Of a stretch of DNA of 64,000 bases, positions 1 through 9,577 are shown piece after piece (positions within the stretch are counted from its first letter, which is position 1; each line of letters opens with the position of its first letter). This DNA is from Gammaproteobacteria bacterium. GTDB taxonomy: Bacteria; Pseudomonadota; Gammaproteobacteria; Chromatiales; Chromatiaceae. Where the stretch lies: contig JAGRGQ010000006.1 of the NCBI GenBank assembly GCA_020445405.1, positions 46,590-110,589 of the forward strand, written 5' to 3'. Under the pieces are notes generated by a model that was not told where the DNA came from, ran no database searches, and saw only the letters and a program-made list of their open reading frames with translations. Position numbers and translations under genes: made by a program.

Positions 1-1533
1 GGAGTAGGCATGGGACGTGGTGTAGATGGGTAGGTCTTCGGCGTGATGGAATTGCAGTTGTGGACGGATCTGGCGCGCTTTCTGGGATTTTGCAGCCAGG
101 AAAATAAAGCCGATATCGCGGCGCCGCCGGGGTTCGAACTCCAACTTTCTGCCGAGCAGTTGTTGCAGATCGTTATGCCGCTGAACACTGTCGTCGATAT
201 TGAGCAGCGCCTGAATGGGCACGGAAAAATCGTTTGCCTCTTCGTCGTATTTCTGTTGCTCGGCCAGCACCCCGCCCAACTCCTCCCAGCGTTTGCGGAA
301 CGCGGATGCGATACGGTCGCCCCAGTCTCCCGCCGGAGTCAGTGCGGCGGCTATGGAAAATCCATCGGTCCAGGCCCGGTCCGCCACCTGGTATGCCTCA
401 TCCTCCGGTGACAGACCAAATTGGTATAGGTCCGGTGGCGCCGGACCCTCGGATGTAACCTGATTCAGCGCCAGTACCGGGATTTCCAGTTCCACAGCGC
501 GGTAGAGCTGAGCCACACTCTCTTTGTCCAGCGGACCGATAACCATATCCGCCCCTGACTTGACCGCCTCCTGGTAGAGGGGCCAGGTCTCCGCCGGGTT
601 GCTGCTGTCGTAAAAATACAGCCGCGGACGCGTTGCCGCCTGCTCCTCGAAATATGCCGCAAGCAGACCGTCCCTCAGCAGTGAGGCTACCCGCGCGTAA
701 GGGCCGTTCTCCGGCAGCAATATCGCAAGCTGGCTGGGGCGTCGATACAGGCCTTTCAGCTTCCTGAAGTAGCCATCAAGGAGCTCGGGCATGGCGGGAT
801 GCGCAGGATAGGTGCTGCGCCAGACTGAAAACTTCTGTTTGATCAGCGCCTCATCGTTCGCCGAATCCTTGATAATCCGCGTCAGTGCCATCCAGCCACC
901 CTGATTGTCCGGTGGCGGCGGCTGCAGCTGCAGTAACGACTGGTTGGTCAGCGAGGCATAGGTGCGGATGATGTCCAATTGGTTGTCCAGCTTGTCAATC
1001 CGGTCATCGGTAAGTGAATCGACTCTCTCCAGCTCAAGCCCACTCTCAGGAATGTTACCGGCCAGGCGAAATGCCTCACTCCGGTCTCTATGGTAGCGCC
1101 GGCGATTTTCTATCGGGACACCGTCGGGTGGAAGCGCGGTAAGCTGGTTCAGCGCTTCCTCTGGACGACTGCGTGCAATAGCCATTTCAGCAACCAGCAG
1201 ACGCCGCTGAAATTCAAGAAATGGCAGATCAGACACATTTATCCTGGAAAGCAGAACTGAGGCGCTGTCCGGGTCGGCGGCCAGGAAGCGGCTCTCGGCC
1301 GCACGCAGCAGCAGGCGTTGCTGTTCCGCATGTGGTTTGGCTGCGGCAGCCTGTTCGAACAGTTCGGCTGCTGCTGCATGATCACCGCCCTGTGCGAGGC
1401 CTTCCGCCTGCACGACGAGCGGATCGTATGGAGGCTCGTGCCGATCCGGCTTCAGTTGTGGCGAAGGGACGCAGCCGATCAGCAGCCAAATCAGCAGCAG
1501 ACAGGGCAATGTATTCCATTTCTTGGGTTGCAT
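1..1533 (-). CDS. lpoA: Penicillin-binding protein activator LpoA (3' end outside the window)
   Basis: Outer-membrane lipoprotein that activates the peptidoglycan synthase PBP1A (family knowledge). The frame is open for 511 codons from ATG at 1533 to the window edge, so the C-terminus is missing. The N-terminus is a lipoprotein signal ending in a lipobox (LLIGC, Cys21). It is followed by an alpha-helical TPR-like region rich in Ala/Glu and then a periplasmic-binding-protein-like domain (AILLPENGPYA, later DMVIGPLDKESV). It is divergent from rsmI, the usual gammaproteobacterial arrangement. The family call is confident; only the truncated end is unseen. Confidence 0.93.
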   Translation of the reverse strand, partial: MQPKKWNTLPCLLLIWLLIGCVPSPQLKPDRHEPPYDPLVVQAEGLAQGGDHAAAAELFEQAAAAKPHAEQQRLLLRAAESRFLAADPDSASVLLSRINVSDLPFLEFQRRLLVAEMAIARSRPEEALNQLTALPPDGVPIENRRRYHRDRSEAFRLAGNIPESGLELERVDSLTDDRIDKLDNQLDIIRTYASLTNQSLLQLQPPPPDNQGGWMALTRIIKDSANDEALIKQKFSVWRSTYPAHPAMPELLDGYFRKLKGLYRRPSQLAILLPENGPYARVASLLRDGLLAAYFEEQAATRPRLYFYDSSNPAETWPLYQEAVKSGADMVIGPLDKESVAQLYRAVELEIPVLALNQVTSEGPAPPDLYQFGLSPEDEAYQVADRAWTDGFSIAAALTPAGDWGDRIASAFRKRWEELGGVLAEQQKYDEEANDFSVPIQALLNIDDSVQRHNDLQQLLGRKLEFEPRRRRDIGFIFLAAKSQKARQIRPQLQFHHAEDLPIYTTSHAYS

Positions 1534-1702
1534 AGCGGATAAGTCTAGTGTTTTATGCCGGTAAGATGTCGCAATTTTTGCAGCGCGGTGTGACGAACTT
1601 CAATGATTGCATGGATGCAGAAGCAAGAGCAAACTCCGCAAGCGTACCTGTTGCGTTGTCAGTTCCGCATCCATTCTATCTTAATGCAGAGCAGCGAGGT
1701 TA

Positions 1703-2551
1703 GTGGTGACCGTCGACAAAGGGGTTCTCTATATTGTTGCCACACCGATCGGAAATCTGGGGGATATTTCCGCGCGCGGCATTGATGTCTTAAGGCAAGT
1801 CGATCTGATCGCTGCTGAGGATACGCGCCACACGAAACCGCTGTTACGCCACCTCAACGTAAGCACGCCGCTGCAGGCTTTGCATGAGCATAACGAAAAA
1901 GCGCAATTGGAGGGATTGATCGACCGTCTCGTATCGGGCCAGGCGATTGCTTTGGTCTCGGATGCGGGAACGCCGTTGATAAGCGATCCCGGGTTTCCAC
2001 TGGTCAGGGAGTGCCATCGCAGGCGTATCCGAATTTCACCTGTACCCGGCGCCTGCGCCGCCATTGCCGCATTGTCGGCCTCAGGGCTTGCCACGGACCG
2101 TTTTCGCTTCGAGGGATTTCCCCCGCGCACTTCCAGTGCCAGACAGCTGCTGTTCCGGAACCTGCTTGTGGAAAGCGCGACACTGGTTTTCTACGAAGCC
2201 AGCCACCGGATCAGGGAGTCGCTCGCCGACATGACAGTCGTATTTGGGGTCGATCGCAGGGCGGTGCTGGCACGCGAGCTGACTAAACTGCACGAGACCA
2301 TTCTGTCCGCTGAACTCGGAGAACTCGATGCACTGCTCGAACGGGATCCGAACCAGCGAAAAGGGGAATTTGTAATATTGGTGGCCGGTGCCCTGAAAAA
2401 AGCCGGAGTCGTATCACCGGAAGCGGTGCGAGTGCTGGATATACTCCGGGAGTCCCTGCCGCTCAAGCAGGCGGCTTCCCTTGCCGCGCGCATCTCCGGA
2501 GAGAAGAAAAACCAACTCTACCAGCTGGCCCTGAAACAGGATCAGGGTTAA
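1703..2551 (+). CDS. rsmI: 16S rRNA 2'-O-ribose C1402 methyltransferase RsmI
   Basis: SAM-dependent methylation of the 2'-OH of C1402 in the decoding centre of 16S rRNA. The 282-residue protein has the family-defining TPIGNLGDI at the N-terminus, AEDTRHT and SDAGTPLISDPG, all tetrapyrrole-methylase-fold motifs. There are two in-frame GTG codons at 1703 and 1706. A GAGG at about 1696-1699 is better spaced for 1706, so the true start may be one codon downstream. A strong hairpin terminator follows at 2596. Length is normal for the family. Confidence 0.95.
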   Translation: MVTVDKGVLYIVATPIGNLGDISARGIDVLRQVDLIAAEDTRHTKPLLRHLNVSTPLQALHEHNEKAQLEGLIDRLVSGQAIALVSDAGTPLISDPGFPLVRECHRRRIRISPVPGACAAIAALSASGLATDRFRFEGFPPRTSSARQLLFRNLLVESATLVFYEASHRIRESLADMTVVFGVDRRAVLARELTKLHETILSAELGELDALLERDPNQRKGEFVILVAGALKKAGVVSPEAVRVLDILRESLPLKQAASLAARISGEKKNQLYQLALKQDQG

Positions 2552-2595
2552 CGGCTGACAGCAAAAACAGTTTCCCGGTGTGCTGACTCAGTCGC

Positions 2596-2623
2596 GCACA
2601 GGTACACCGTACCTGTGCTTTTT
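2596..2623 (+). terminator. Rho-independent terminator of rsmI
   Basis: A perfect 10-bp stem (GCACAGGTAC / GTACCTGTGC) with a 3-nt loop is followed directly by five T. It starts 44 bp after the rsmI stop codon. Confidence 0.85.
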
Positions 2624-2791
2624 ACGCAACTGTTGCTCCTCAAAATCCGTCCTCAGGTGGCATTGTTGCGCCGCTCCTGAGTCCGCCAGACCGCAAATTC
2701 CGGGTTAACCTGCTCTCCAGGAGCTGGCGGCGCTTGCGCTGAACTCAATTTGAGCGCCAACGCTGGGCACCCGCATGGTGTTAAACAGGCT

Positions 2792-3142
2792 CTAGTAGGA
2801 CTTGGAAACGAGAAAATTCCGAACGCCGATGGCACTGCCGAAGTTGGTGGGAGGCTGAGTCACCGTCCGATAGAACTCTGATTGCCGCTGGCTGAACATG
2901 ACGCCGATACAGTTGCTGTTGCAGTGGGTAACGACCGCCGGAATATTCCAGACGACGTCGTTTCGGGTGATCTGCAATTCAACCTCAGAACCGATGTTCA
3001 ACGGCTTCGTATTGTTTTCAAGCAGCATCCCTTCAGGCGCAATGTTATGCACCCGGCACACCCTGCTCTCGTTGCCTGCGTGGCGCAATTCGACCGACAG
3101 CAGCACCGCATGCCGCAGACCCGAGCGTCGTTCATGTGGCAT
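2792..3142 (-). CDS. PilZ-domain protein
   Basis: Small (116 aa) soluble protein consisting of little more than one PilZ domain, the c-di-GMP-binding fold. The N-terminus has an arginine-rich stretch (HERRSGLRH), the position of the RxxxR c-di-GMP clamp. The expected D/NxSxxG signature is poorly conserved: the equivalent segment reads HNIAPEGMLLE, so c-di-GMP binding is not assured. An excellent AAGGAGG precedes the ATG. It stands alone between rsmI and a DsbA-like gene. A second c-di-GMP-related gene (GGDEF-EAL) lies at 29-31 kb. Confidence 0.7.
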   Translation of the reverse strand: MPHERRSGLRHAVLLSVELRHAGNESRVCRVHNIAPEGMLLENNTKPLNIGSEVELQITRNDVVWNIPAVVTHCNSNCIGVMFSQRQSEFYRTVTQPPTNFGSAIGVRNFLVSKSY

Positions 3143-3350
3143 TTCTTATCCCTCCTTCCCCATTTTATGATTTTGCGTACTCGCTGATCGCCGCATGGTC
3201 CGCAGGCCCGGGCGGCCGGGAAAAACCGCATAGATCAATCGCTTTTCCCGCCTTAACCGTAACAATCACATTGTTATCGGCACTTTCGACAGCGGCTTTA
3301 GCCTGCTGTCTCCGCCCGTCAACCCCACCTCTTTTCCAAGCAAGGTTTCT

Positions 3351-4406
3351 TCAGGATCCGCTCTCCCTGAGCGACCTGTCAATCGCATCGCTCAACTCTT
3401 TCTCCAGGTTTGATTCGGCGATCAGCCTGATCCCGTTGACGAAGAAAGTGGGTGTGCTGTCCAGGCCGAGCCGCACCGCCTCGGCTTTTGATTTTGCCAC
3501 TTTGGATCCGGCTTCGGTACCGGCCAGACAGTTGGAAAAGCGCTCGGTGTCCAGTCCGATTTTGCTGGCCAGGCTCTTCGGAGAGTCAGCTGACAGGGAT
3601 GTCTGCGATTCAAAGGCGCCGTAATGATAGGCCCAGAACTTTCCCTGCTGATCCGCGCAAACGGCACCTTCGGCGACTTTTAGGGAAATACCTGAGCGAT
3701 TGATTGGAAAATCCATGAACACGAACCGAACTTTGTCTCCATACTTTTTTTCCAGATGCTGCACGATTTCCGCTGCGGTTTTGCAGTGGGGACACTGGTA
3801 ATCGGCAAATTCGACCACTTCAACCGGTGCGAGCATGGAGCCTTTGCTTGGGAAACCTTCAGTATCGATAGTGGCGACCGGTGGCTGAGGCTTCGCTATC
3901 AGGAGTGTGTACTGCCCCTCCTTTTTAATCGAGGCAATCAGTTTCGACCGCTCCTGCACCACCCGCTGCTGTAGCAGGTACTGAGCGATTTCTCCCTTGA
4001 CCTGCTCATAGGGAGAGGGGATTTGTGCCTTGTTGGCTTCGTAAAACGATCTCATCACCTCTTCCGTCGGCTGTTCGAGTACGATCAATCCCCTCGCCAC
4101 CTGTTCCGGTGTTTTTTTCTGGCGCTCCGCCTCCCGGGCCAGATAAATTTGCCACACCGCGTTATCCAGCAGCAACTGGCGCCCTTCATAATATTTGCTG
4201 GCAAGCTCGTGGAGTTGTTCGCGAACCCGGATATCGAGATCGTATTCGTGAAATTCCGTTCCTGCGAAACGGAACAACGCGCCACTTTTTCCGCTGCTTT
4301 CACCGCAGCTGGCATCGGTCCCGCTCGTGGAGCAATTGTCGCCCAAGGCAAGGCCCGGAAGAAGCAAAGTGGCGAAGATCAGGCGGTTCAGCCTTCTGTC
4401 TAGCAT
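3351..4406 (-). CDS. Periplasmic DsbA-family thiol oxidoreductase with N-terminal helical extension
   Basis: A 351-residue secreted protein with a signal peptide (about residues 1-22). Residues 45-165 are a helical segment resembling the SurA/peptidyl-prolyl isomerase N-domain. The C-terminal DsbA/DsbG-like thioredoxin fold has the active site CPHC at 205-208 and the cis-proline loop STPTFFVNG. It most likely oxidises or isomerises disulfides in the periplasm; the electron partner is not in the window. Two further cysteines (25 and 34) sit just after the signal peptide. A GGAGTG precedes the ATG. The two-part architecture is longer than classical DsbA (about 190-210 aa). Confidence 0.8.
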   Translation of the reverse strand: MLDRRLNRLIFATLLLPGLALGDNCSTSGTDASCGESSGKSGALFRFAGTEFHEYDLDIRVREQLHELASKYYEGRQLLLDNAVWQIYLAREAERQKKTPEQVARGLIVLEQPTEEVMRSFYEANKAQIPSPYEQVKGEIAQYLLQQRVVQERSKLIASIKKEGQYTLLIAKPQPPVATIDTEGFPSKGSMLAPVEVVEFADYQCPHCKTAAEIVQHLEKKYGDKVRFVFMDFPINRSGISLKVAEGAVCADQQGKFWAYHYGAFESQTSLSADSPKSLASKIGLDTERFSNCLAGTEAGSKVAKSKAEAVRLGLDSTPTFFVNGIRLIAESNLEKELSDAIDRSLRESGS

Positions 4407-4552
4407 TTGATTTCACTCCATCTAAAAAGATCTGTGTTCAGAGGGAGGGGCTGTACCCCTCCGTAATTCCGTTATAGAGCCGCACTCGCGGAGTGTAGCG
4501 GAGAACTGCCGAAGTTTTTTAATCCATGCTGCAGAATATAACCACTGGCAGT

Positions 4553-4589
4553 AAAAAACCGCTCTGGTTTGAAGCCAGAGCGGTTCGTT
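4553..4589 (-). terminator. Rho-independent terminator downstream of sodB
   Basis: A perfect 11-bp stem (AACCGCTCTGG / CCAGAGCGGTT) has a 7-nt loop. Read on the minus strand it ends in six T, so it fits sodB. The other side ends in CGTTTT, so it may work in both directions. Confidence 0.8.
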
Positions 4590-4607
4590 TTACGTTGCTT
4601 GAGCGAA

Positions 4608-4680
4608 GGGGAACGTCCCTATTCGGAGTCTGTCCCGAAACTGATTTTTTTCATCCGGGCGCTGGCAGGGATGACTGGAT
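4608..4680. repeat. Possible dispersed-repeat remnant
   Basis: It contains GTCTGTCCCGAAACTGA (4628-4644), found again exactly at 53920-53936, followed by an imperfect dyad TCATCC...GGATGA (4651-4674). It resembles the short non-coding repeats seen between genes in many Gammaproteobacteria. No transposase is nearby. Confidence 0.3.
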
Positions 4681-4743
4681 TTTGTATGAGCGTCTGTTTC
4701 CGGACGGCTGCTGTTAATCCGCATCGTCCGCTTGATGCACCAT

Positions 4744-5325
4744 TCAGGCGGACAGGTTCGCTGCCACGAATTCCCAGTTGATCAGTTTCCAGATCTCCTC
4801 CAGGTACTTGGGGCGCGCGTTTCGGTAGTCGATGTAGTAGGCGTGTTCCCAGACGTCGATGGTCAGCAGAGGCGTCTTACCTTCAGTCATCGGATTACCC
4901 GCATTCGACGTGTTGACGATCTCGACGCCACCACTGCTGTTTTTCACCAGCCAGGTCCAGCCTGAGCCGAAGTTGGTTGCTGCGGAAGTGGAGAACGCCT
5001 TCTTGAAGTCGTCAAACGATCCAAACGCCTTGTCAATCGCCGACCCCAGTTCACCGGAAGGCGCTCCGCCTCCATTGGGGGAGAGGCAGTTCCAGTAGAA
5101 GGTGTGGTTCCAGACCTGCGCCGCGTTATTGAAAATACCGCCGGAGGATCTCTTTACGATCTCTTCCAGGGAAGCGTTTTCAAATTCGGTTCCGGGCACC
5201 AGATTGTTCAGGTTGGTGACATAGGTCTGATGGTGTTTGTCGTGATGAAATTCCAGCGTTTCGCGGGAGATGGTCGGTTCCAACGCATCCTTTGGGTAGG
5301 GCAGATCGGGTAGTTCATGTGCCAT
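4744..5325 (-). CDS. sodB: Superoxide dismutase, Fe type
   Basis: Converts superoxide to O2 and H2O2 in the cytoplasm. The 193-residue length is typical. Metal ligands are visible: the N-terminal His in FHHDKHH, His in WNHTFYW, and the Asp/His pair in DVWEHAYY. The segment [16 protein letters not shown], together with the lack of Mn-type signatures, favours Fe as cofactor. The ATG at 5325 was chosen over a longer open frame because AGGAG lies just upstream and family members start with this MxxELPxLPY motif. It is monocistronic, with its own terminator. Confidence 0.95.
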   Translation of the reverse strand: MAHELPDLPYPKDALEPTISRETLEFHHDKHHQTYVTNLNNLVPGTEFENASLEEIVKRSSGGIFNNAAQVWNHTFYWNCLSPNGGGAPSGELGSAIDKAFGSFDDFKKAFSTSAATNFGSGWTWLVKNSSGGVEIVNTSNAGNPMTEGKTPLLTIDVWEHAYYIDYRNARPKYLEEIWKLINWEFVAANLSA

Positions 5326-5791
5326 ATTCTCAATTCTCCTAGATTCGTCTGTGTTAAACTTAAAAAACCTACCAGATTGCACGGTAAATAGTGAGCGCAT
5401 TCTAATTCGCACCGCAAGCTAATGCAATAAGCGGCAATAACCATCGGAAAAGCGGATAGTACAGCGATGTTCGCGGTACGCCGGAGCAGCATCCTTCCGT
5501 GATGATTGCACCTCAGTGGGCTGGATTACCGGTAAGTCGGGCTGAAATCCAACGTCTCGATAATCAGACAGCGTACTGAAACCTATTTCGTCATCGCGAA
5601 CACAGCGTTTGGCGGGGTACGGTCCCGGATTGCTTTTTCGCGCTGTGGATACCGGTCACGCCACAGGAAGAGCAGGCAGGCACGCAATAAGTCAGCGGAG
5701 TATTTAAACTTTTCCGGTTCGTGCCGAATAAACTAATCAATTGCTTTGTATTAACAGCATCGGTCCACACTTGGTTCCGTAGCGGGAGAGC
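5326..5791. other. Divergent intergenic region sodB / HDOD gene
   Basis: This 466-bp region between divergent genes must hold both promoters. The sodB-proximal 100 bp are A/T-rich. I see no convincing -35/-10 pair, Fur box or small gene. Confidence 0.4.
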
Positions 5792-6658
5792 ATGATGTCG
5801 ACAATTTGGGAACAGGTGACTGCAGGCGCGAAGCTGATTTCTTTGCCGGATATCTATTTTCGCCTGAGAGCCGTGTTGGACGACCCCGATTTTTCCATGT
5901 CCGATGTCTCAGATGTCATCAGCCGGGATCCCGGAATGACTGCCCGGATTCTGCGCCTGGTCAACAGTGCATTTTTTGGCCTGGCCGCCAAGATTGAAAC
6001 CGTTTCGCGTGCCACGAGTCTTCTCGGTACGCAACAAGTGCACGATCTGGTTTTGGCCACGTCCGTGACCAAAACCTTTGACGGTATGTCCAGCGAAATA
6101 ATGGATATGCACCGCTTCTGGAGGCGCAGTATCCATTGTGGTGTACTCTCCCGGTTACTGGCCAACAAGTGCAACGTGCTCGACAGTGAACGGTTGTTCG
6201 TAGCAGGTTTGCTGAGGGATGTTGGTCATCTCATCATGTACCAGACGATTCCCGAGCCCGCCCGGCAGGCGATTGAGAGATCGGAGGCAACAGGACAACC
6301 CTTGTACAAGGTTGAGCGGGAGATAATCGGTCTTGACTATGCTCGCGTGGGCGGAGCCCTGATGCGTCAGTGGGATCTGCCCAGGAGCCTGGTCCAGGCA
6401 ACCGAACATCACGTTGAACCCGGGCGTTCCGGAGAGAATGCACTGGAAACCGCGATCGTTCATCTTGCCGCGCTGATGGCGGAGAGCGCGGATGCCGGTG
6501 AAGGCCCTGAAGGCTGGCAGGGCAGGGTTGACGAAGTCGCCTGGCAAACGACCGGTTTATCCATGCAACAGTGCATCGATTGCATGGCTGAAGCAGATGG
6601 TCTGATCAATCAGGTGATGCATCTCCTTTTCCCTGAGCGAAACAGGGCATTTGGCTAG
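5792..6658 (+). CDS. HDOD-domain signalling protein
   Basis: A 288-residue single-domain HDOD protein, a non-catalytic relative of HD phosphohydrolases found in chemotaxis and c-di-GMP signalling. Typical features are SLPDIYFRLRAVLDD near the N-terminus, the repeated helix motif DPGMTARILRLVNSA and a central GLLRDVGHLI, in which the catalytic HD pair of true HD-GYP/HDc enzymes is degenerate. A GGGAGAG precedes two tandem ATGs; either could be used. It is a lone gene with no signalling partner beside it. Confidence 0.85.
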   Translation: MMSTIWEQVTAGAKLISLPDIYFRLRAVLDDPDFSMSDVSDVISRDPGMTARILRLVNSAFFGLAAKIETVSRATSLLGTQQVHDLVLATSVTKTFDGMSSEIMDMHRFWRRSIHCGVLSRLLANKCNVLDSERLFVAGLLRDVGHLIMYQTIPEPARQAIERSEATGQPLYKVEREIIGLDYARVGGALMRQWDLPRSLVQATEHHVEPGRSGENALETAIVHLAALMAESADAGEGPEGWQGRVDEVAWQTTGLSMQQCIDCMAEADGLINQVMHLLFPERNRAFG

Positions 6659-7067
6659 AGCCCGGCTCGTAATCACGCATATATTTCGGACGCAACCTCC
6701 TGGAGAGCCCGCGGATTTGGCTGCTGGCTTTGTTGCGGCCCGCTGATCTGGCATCGGCTGCACTACGCTCGCGCATCGCGCCACCAACCAGCATCGCTGC
6801 CGTGGGTGATTCTGAGATCGGTTCCAATCAACTATCGGGCAGCAGCGCGGATCCCAAAGGATTATGAGACCGCTGCCGGGTCTCCCGCCGCAGCGGCCGG
6901 GCGGCTCGCTGTCGGCAGTGCGCCTGTTATCAAAAGTGGTCTGTTTATCACCCAATCTCTGGTTACAGACAGGTGACGACGAGGCCATGGCCGTTTTCTC
7001 CGGTTATCATCTTCGCTTGGATTTTTTTGCGTGAAGCATTGCGCTCGAGTCAACCGGTGTGGTTGCG
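6659..7067. other. 409-bp convergent intergenic region
   Basis: It lies between the 3' ends of the HDOD gene and pgl. I see no gene, strong terminator or repeat. Short open frames in it lack ribosome-binding sites and protein-like composition. Confidence 0.4.
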
Positions 7068-7748
7068 TTACGGCGGGCATTCGCCCCATGCAGCCCTGTC
7101 TACGAGTACTTCCAGTCGACCCCGTGAGCGGATCCCGGATGCCGGCAGCGGGTCTCCACTGCGCCAGCGTTCGACTGCTTTCTGCTTGCTATTGCCGCTA
7201 ACGAGGAACAGCACCTGACGGCTGTTGGAGAGCGCTGGGAAGTTCATGCTGACCCGTTCAGCCGGCGGCTTCGGTGCATCATGGACGGGGATGACAGGTA
7301 GCTGCAGCTGATAATTACGACCCGGAAACAGGCTGGCGGTATGACCATCTTCGCCCAGCCCGAGCAGAACCATATCGAAGGGTGTGGCACTAGAGATCTT
7401 CATTGCATAGTCGCGCGCGGCGATTTCGGTTCCAAGCTCCGCCGCGATGGGATGGATCTGATCCCGGGGGATGCAAACCCGGTCCAACAGTGCCTCCGAC
7501 GCCATCGCGCTGTTGCGTCGCGGATCGGTTACAGCCAGGCAGCGTTCGTCTCCAAAGTAAACGTGCCATCTGTCCCAGTCGCTTGTCGATTGAGCCAACA
7601 GCCGATAGCAGAGTGCTGGCGTGGTTCCCCCTGCCAGCACGATGGAGAAGCGGCCCCGGGTGGCAATAGCTGTGCGTGCCGCCTGTTGAATGCGAGAGCA
7701 GGCGCGGCCGGCTACCGCTTGGGCATCATCGTTCAGCGTCCAGATCAT
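7068..7748 (-). CDS. pgl: 6-phosphogluconolactonase
   Basis: Hydrolyses 6-phosphoglucono-delta-lactone to 6-phosphogluconate, the step after Zwf. The protein is 226 residues of the NagB/6PGL fold. It has the phosphate-binding LAGGTTP near the N-terminus, FGDERC, and LGLGEDGHTASLFPG, which is diagnostic for 6PGL rather than glucosamine-6-phosphate deaminase. The ATG at 7748 is preceded by GAGGAA and begins 32 bp after the zwf stop, so the two are one operon. No gnd or edd/eda is present here, so which downstream route is used cannot be told. Confidence 0.93.
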   Translation of the reverse strand: MIWTLNDDAQAVAGRACSRIQQAARTAIATRGRFSIVLAGGTTPALCYRLLAQSTSDWDRWHVYFGDERCLAVTDPRRNSAMASEALLDRVCIPRDQIHPIAAELGTEIAARDYAMKISSATPFDMVLLGLGEDGHTASLFPGRNYQLQLPVIPVHDAPKPPAERVSMNFPALSNSRQVLFLVSGNSKQKAVERWRSGDPLPASGIRSRGRLEVLVDRAAWGECPP

Positions 7749-7780
7749 GCGCGGAGCTTCCTCATACAGACCAGACAAAG

Positions 7781-9301
7781 TCAACCGGAACGAGGCGGGT
7801 TTTCCGGTTCCGGGTCGAGACTGTGACGCCAGCGATGTTCCTCTTTTTCGAACAACCGCCGGCTCCCGGCCGGCCCCCAGGAGCCCGCCGCGTAAGCGGA
7901 TATGTCGTCCCGGCCGCCGGCCCAACTGCGCAGCACCGGCTCTATCACGCGCCAGGCCTGCTCCACTTCGTCATAACGCAGGAACAGCGACCGGTCTCCG
8001 TCGATGACATCCAGTAACAGCTCTTCATAGGCATCTGTAACGCTGTCTCCGATCGTGCGCAGGCTGGCGTCAAGGCTGGTCTGACGGGTGCGCATCTCCA
8101 ACCCGGGTTCCTTTACCGTTATCTCCACGCGCAGGCATTCACATGGCTGGATGCCGAGCAGTATCCAGTTCTGCCGCATGCGTTCCGCCTGGGTGCCCCG
8201 GAAAAACTGCTGTGGTGGGTGACGGAAACAGATGGATACCAGAGAGTGGTGCGCTGCCATACGCTTTCCGGTTCTGAGATAAAATGGAACGCCGCGCCAT
8301 CGCCAGTTATCCACATAGAGTTTTAGTGCCGCATAAGTCTCTGTCGCGCTGTCCGCTGGCACACCCTCTTCCTGCAGATAGCCGACTACCGGATCGTTGC
8401 CGATATTGCCCTGGCCATACTGGGCACGAAAAGCATGAGCGTGCACCTCGTCATGTGGTATCGGGCGAATCGATTTGAGAACCTTTACTTTTTCGTCGCG
8501 CAGCGCCTCTGCTTCCATCGAAACCGGTGGCTCCATGGCAACCAGTGTGAGCAACTGCAGCAAGTGGCTCTGGATCATATCGCGCATGGCACCGGTTCCT
8601 TCGTAGAACTGCGCACGGCCTCCCACGCCGAGTGTCTCGGAGTGGGTTATCTGGATATGGTCTATGTAATTCCGGTTCCACAACGGCTCCATCATGGTGT
8701 TGGCGAAACGGAATACCAGCACGTTCTGTACCGTGCCCTTGCCCAGGTAGTGGTCGATTCTATAGATCTGTTCCTCCCGCAAATGCGCGCCGATAGCCCG
8801 CTGCAGCGCCCGGGCGCTTTCCAGGTCATAACCGAACGGTTTCTCGATCACGACTCTGCACCAGCCGTCCGTCTCGCGCAGCAGTCCGGCGCTCCCCAGG
8901 CGATCCACCACCTGGCTGAATCCGTTTGGACTGATCGCCATATAGAAGACCGTATTGGTGGCATAATGGCTGTCGCCGCGCAGCCTCTCCCGAAGCCGGT
9001 CGTACATGCCATCGTCGTCGAGGTCGCCCTGAAAATAGTCTAGCCTGTCGGAAAGGGCATCCAGCACCCTGGCATCCGGAGTACCTTTCAACTTTTCGGT
9101 AATCCAATCACGCATCTGATCGATGCACTGCCGCCGGTTCCAAGGGCGCCTTCCCAGCGCCAGTATACGGGTACCGGGAGAGAGCTGATCCGCCGCTTCC
9201 AATTGGTACAGAGCCGGCATCAGCTTGATTCTGGAGAGATTGCCGGTGGCTCCAAAGATGACGTAGGTGCAGGGGTTGCGATGGGCTGTCATGGTTTCCA
9301 T
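7781..9301 (-). CDS. zwf: Glucose-6-phosphate 1-dehydrogenase
   Basis: NAD(P)+-dependent oxidation of glucose-6-phosphate, entry to the pentose-phosphate and Entner-Doudoroff routes. It has the nucleotide-binding GATGNLSRIKLMPALY at the N-terminus and the active-site RIDHYLGKGTVQN. It is about 506 aa, normal for the family. The start is uncertain: ATG 9301 is taken, ATG 9292 is equally possible, and the open frame runs up to 9343. It is the first gene of zwf-pgl and divergent from the amidotransferase gene at 9578. The C-terminal 15-20 residues are Pro/Glu/Arg-rich and probably disordered. Confidence 0.95.
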   Translation of the reverse strand: METMTAHRNPCTYVIFGATGNLSRIKLMPALYQLEAADQLSPGTRILALGRRPWNRRQCIDQMRDWITEKLKGTPDARVLDALSDRLDYFQGDLDDDGMYDRLRERLRGDSHYATNTVFYMAISPNGFSQVVDRLGSAGLLRETDGWCRVVIEKPFGYDLESARALQRAIGAHLREEQIYRIDHYLGKGTVQNVLVFRFANTMMEPLWNRNYIDHIQITHSETLGVGGRAQFYEGTGAMRDMIQSHLLQLLTLVAMEPPVSMEAEALRDEKVKVLKSIRPIPHDEVHAHAFRAQYGQGNIGNDPVVGYLQEEGVPADSATETYAALKLYVDNWRWRGVPFYLRTGKRMAAHHSLVSICFRHPPQQFFRGTQAERMRQNWILLGIQPCECLRVEITVKEPGLEMRTRQTSLDASLRTIGDSVTDAYEELLLDVIDGDRSLFLRYDEVEQAWRVIEPVLRSWAGGRDDISAYAAGSWGPAGSRRLFEKEEHRWRHSLDPEPENPPRSG

Positions 9302-9577
9302 CCGTTCAATCCGGTATCCGCTGACGGCATAATCACTTCTCAACTGTTGCCGGGACTGTCAAAGAGTACGAGTATGGCATAATTCGAATGGAGTACGGTT
9401 ATCACAGTGTGGTTTATCCCTCAGCTAACTCAGCGGAGGGGAAGCTGAAGCGCTTGCGCCGCCATCCACAGCGGCAGGATCCCACTGAGCCACCCGTGTC
9501 CGGCCTGGAGGGAGGCCCGCTTTTCGGTGCGCGCTTGAAGACCTGTGAAGATCAATAACCTATGAGGAGTTCCCGAG

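Larger units (their letters stand above)
4407..4743. other. Intergenic stretch between dsbA-like gene and sodB
   Basis: It holds the sodB terminator (4553-4589) and a possible repeat remnant (4608-4680). The remaining part upstream of the dsbA-like gene must contain that gene's promoter, but I cannot pick one out. No gene is supported here. Confidence 0.6.

Noticed and set aside
126..142. GGTTCGAACTCC, similar to a tRNA T-arm
   Set aside because: It lies inside lpoA in frame, with no cloverleaf or acceptor stem around it.
2552..2791. RNase P RNA gene, sometimes found after rsmI
   Set aside because: Only 240 bp are free, a terminator occupies part, and no conserved RNase P RNA core sequence is visible.
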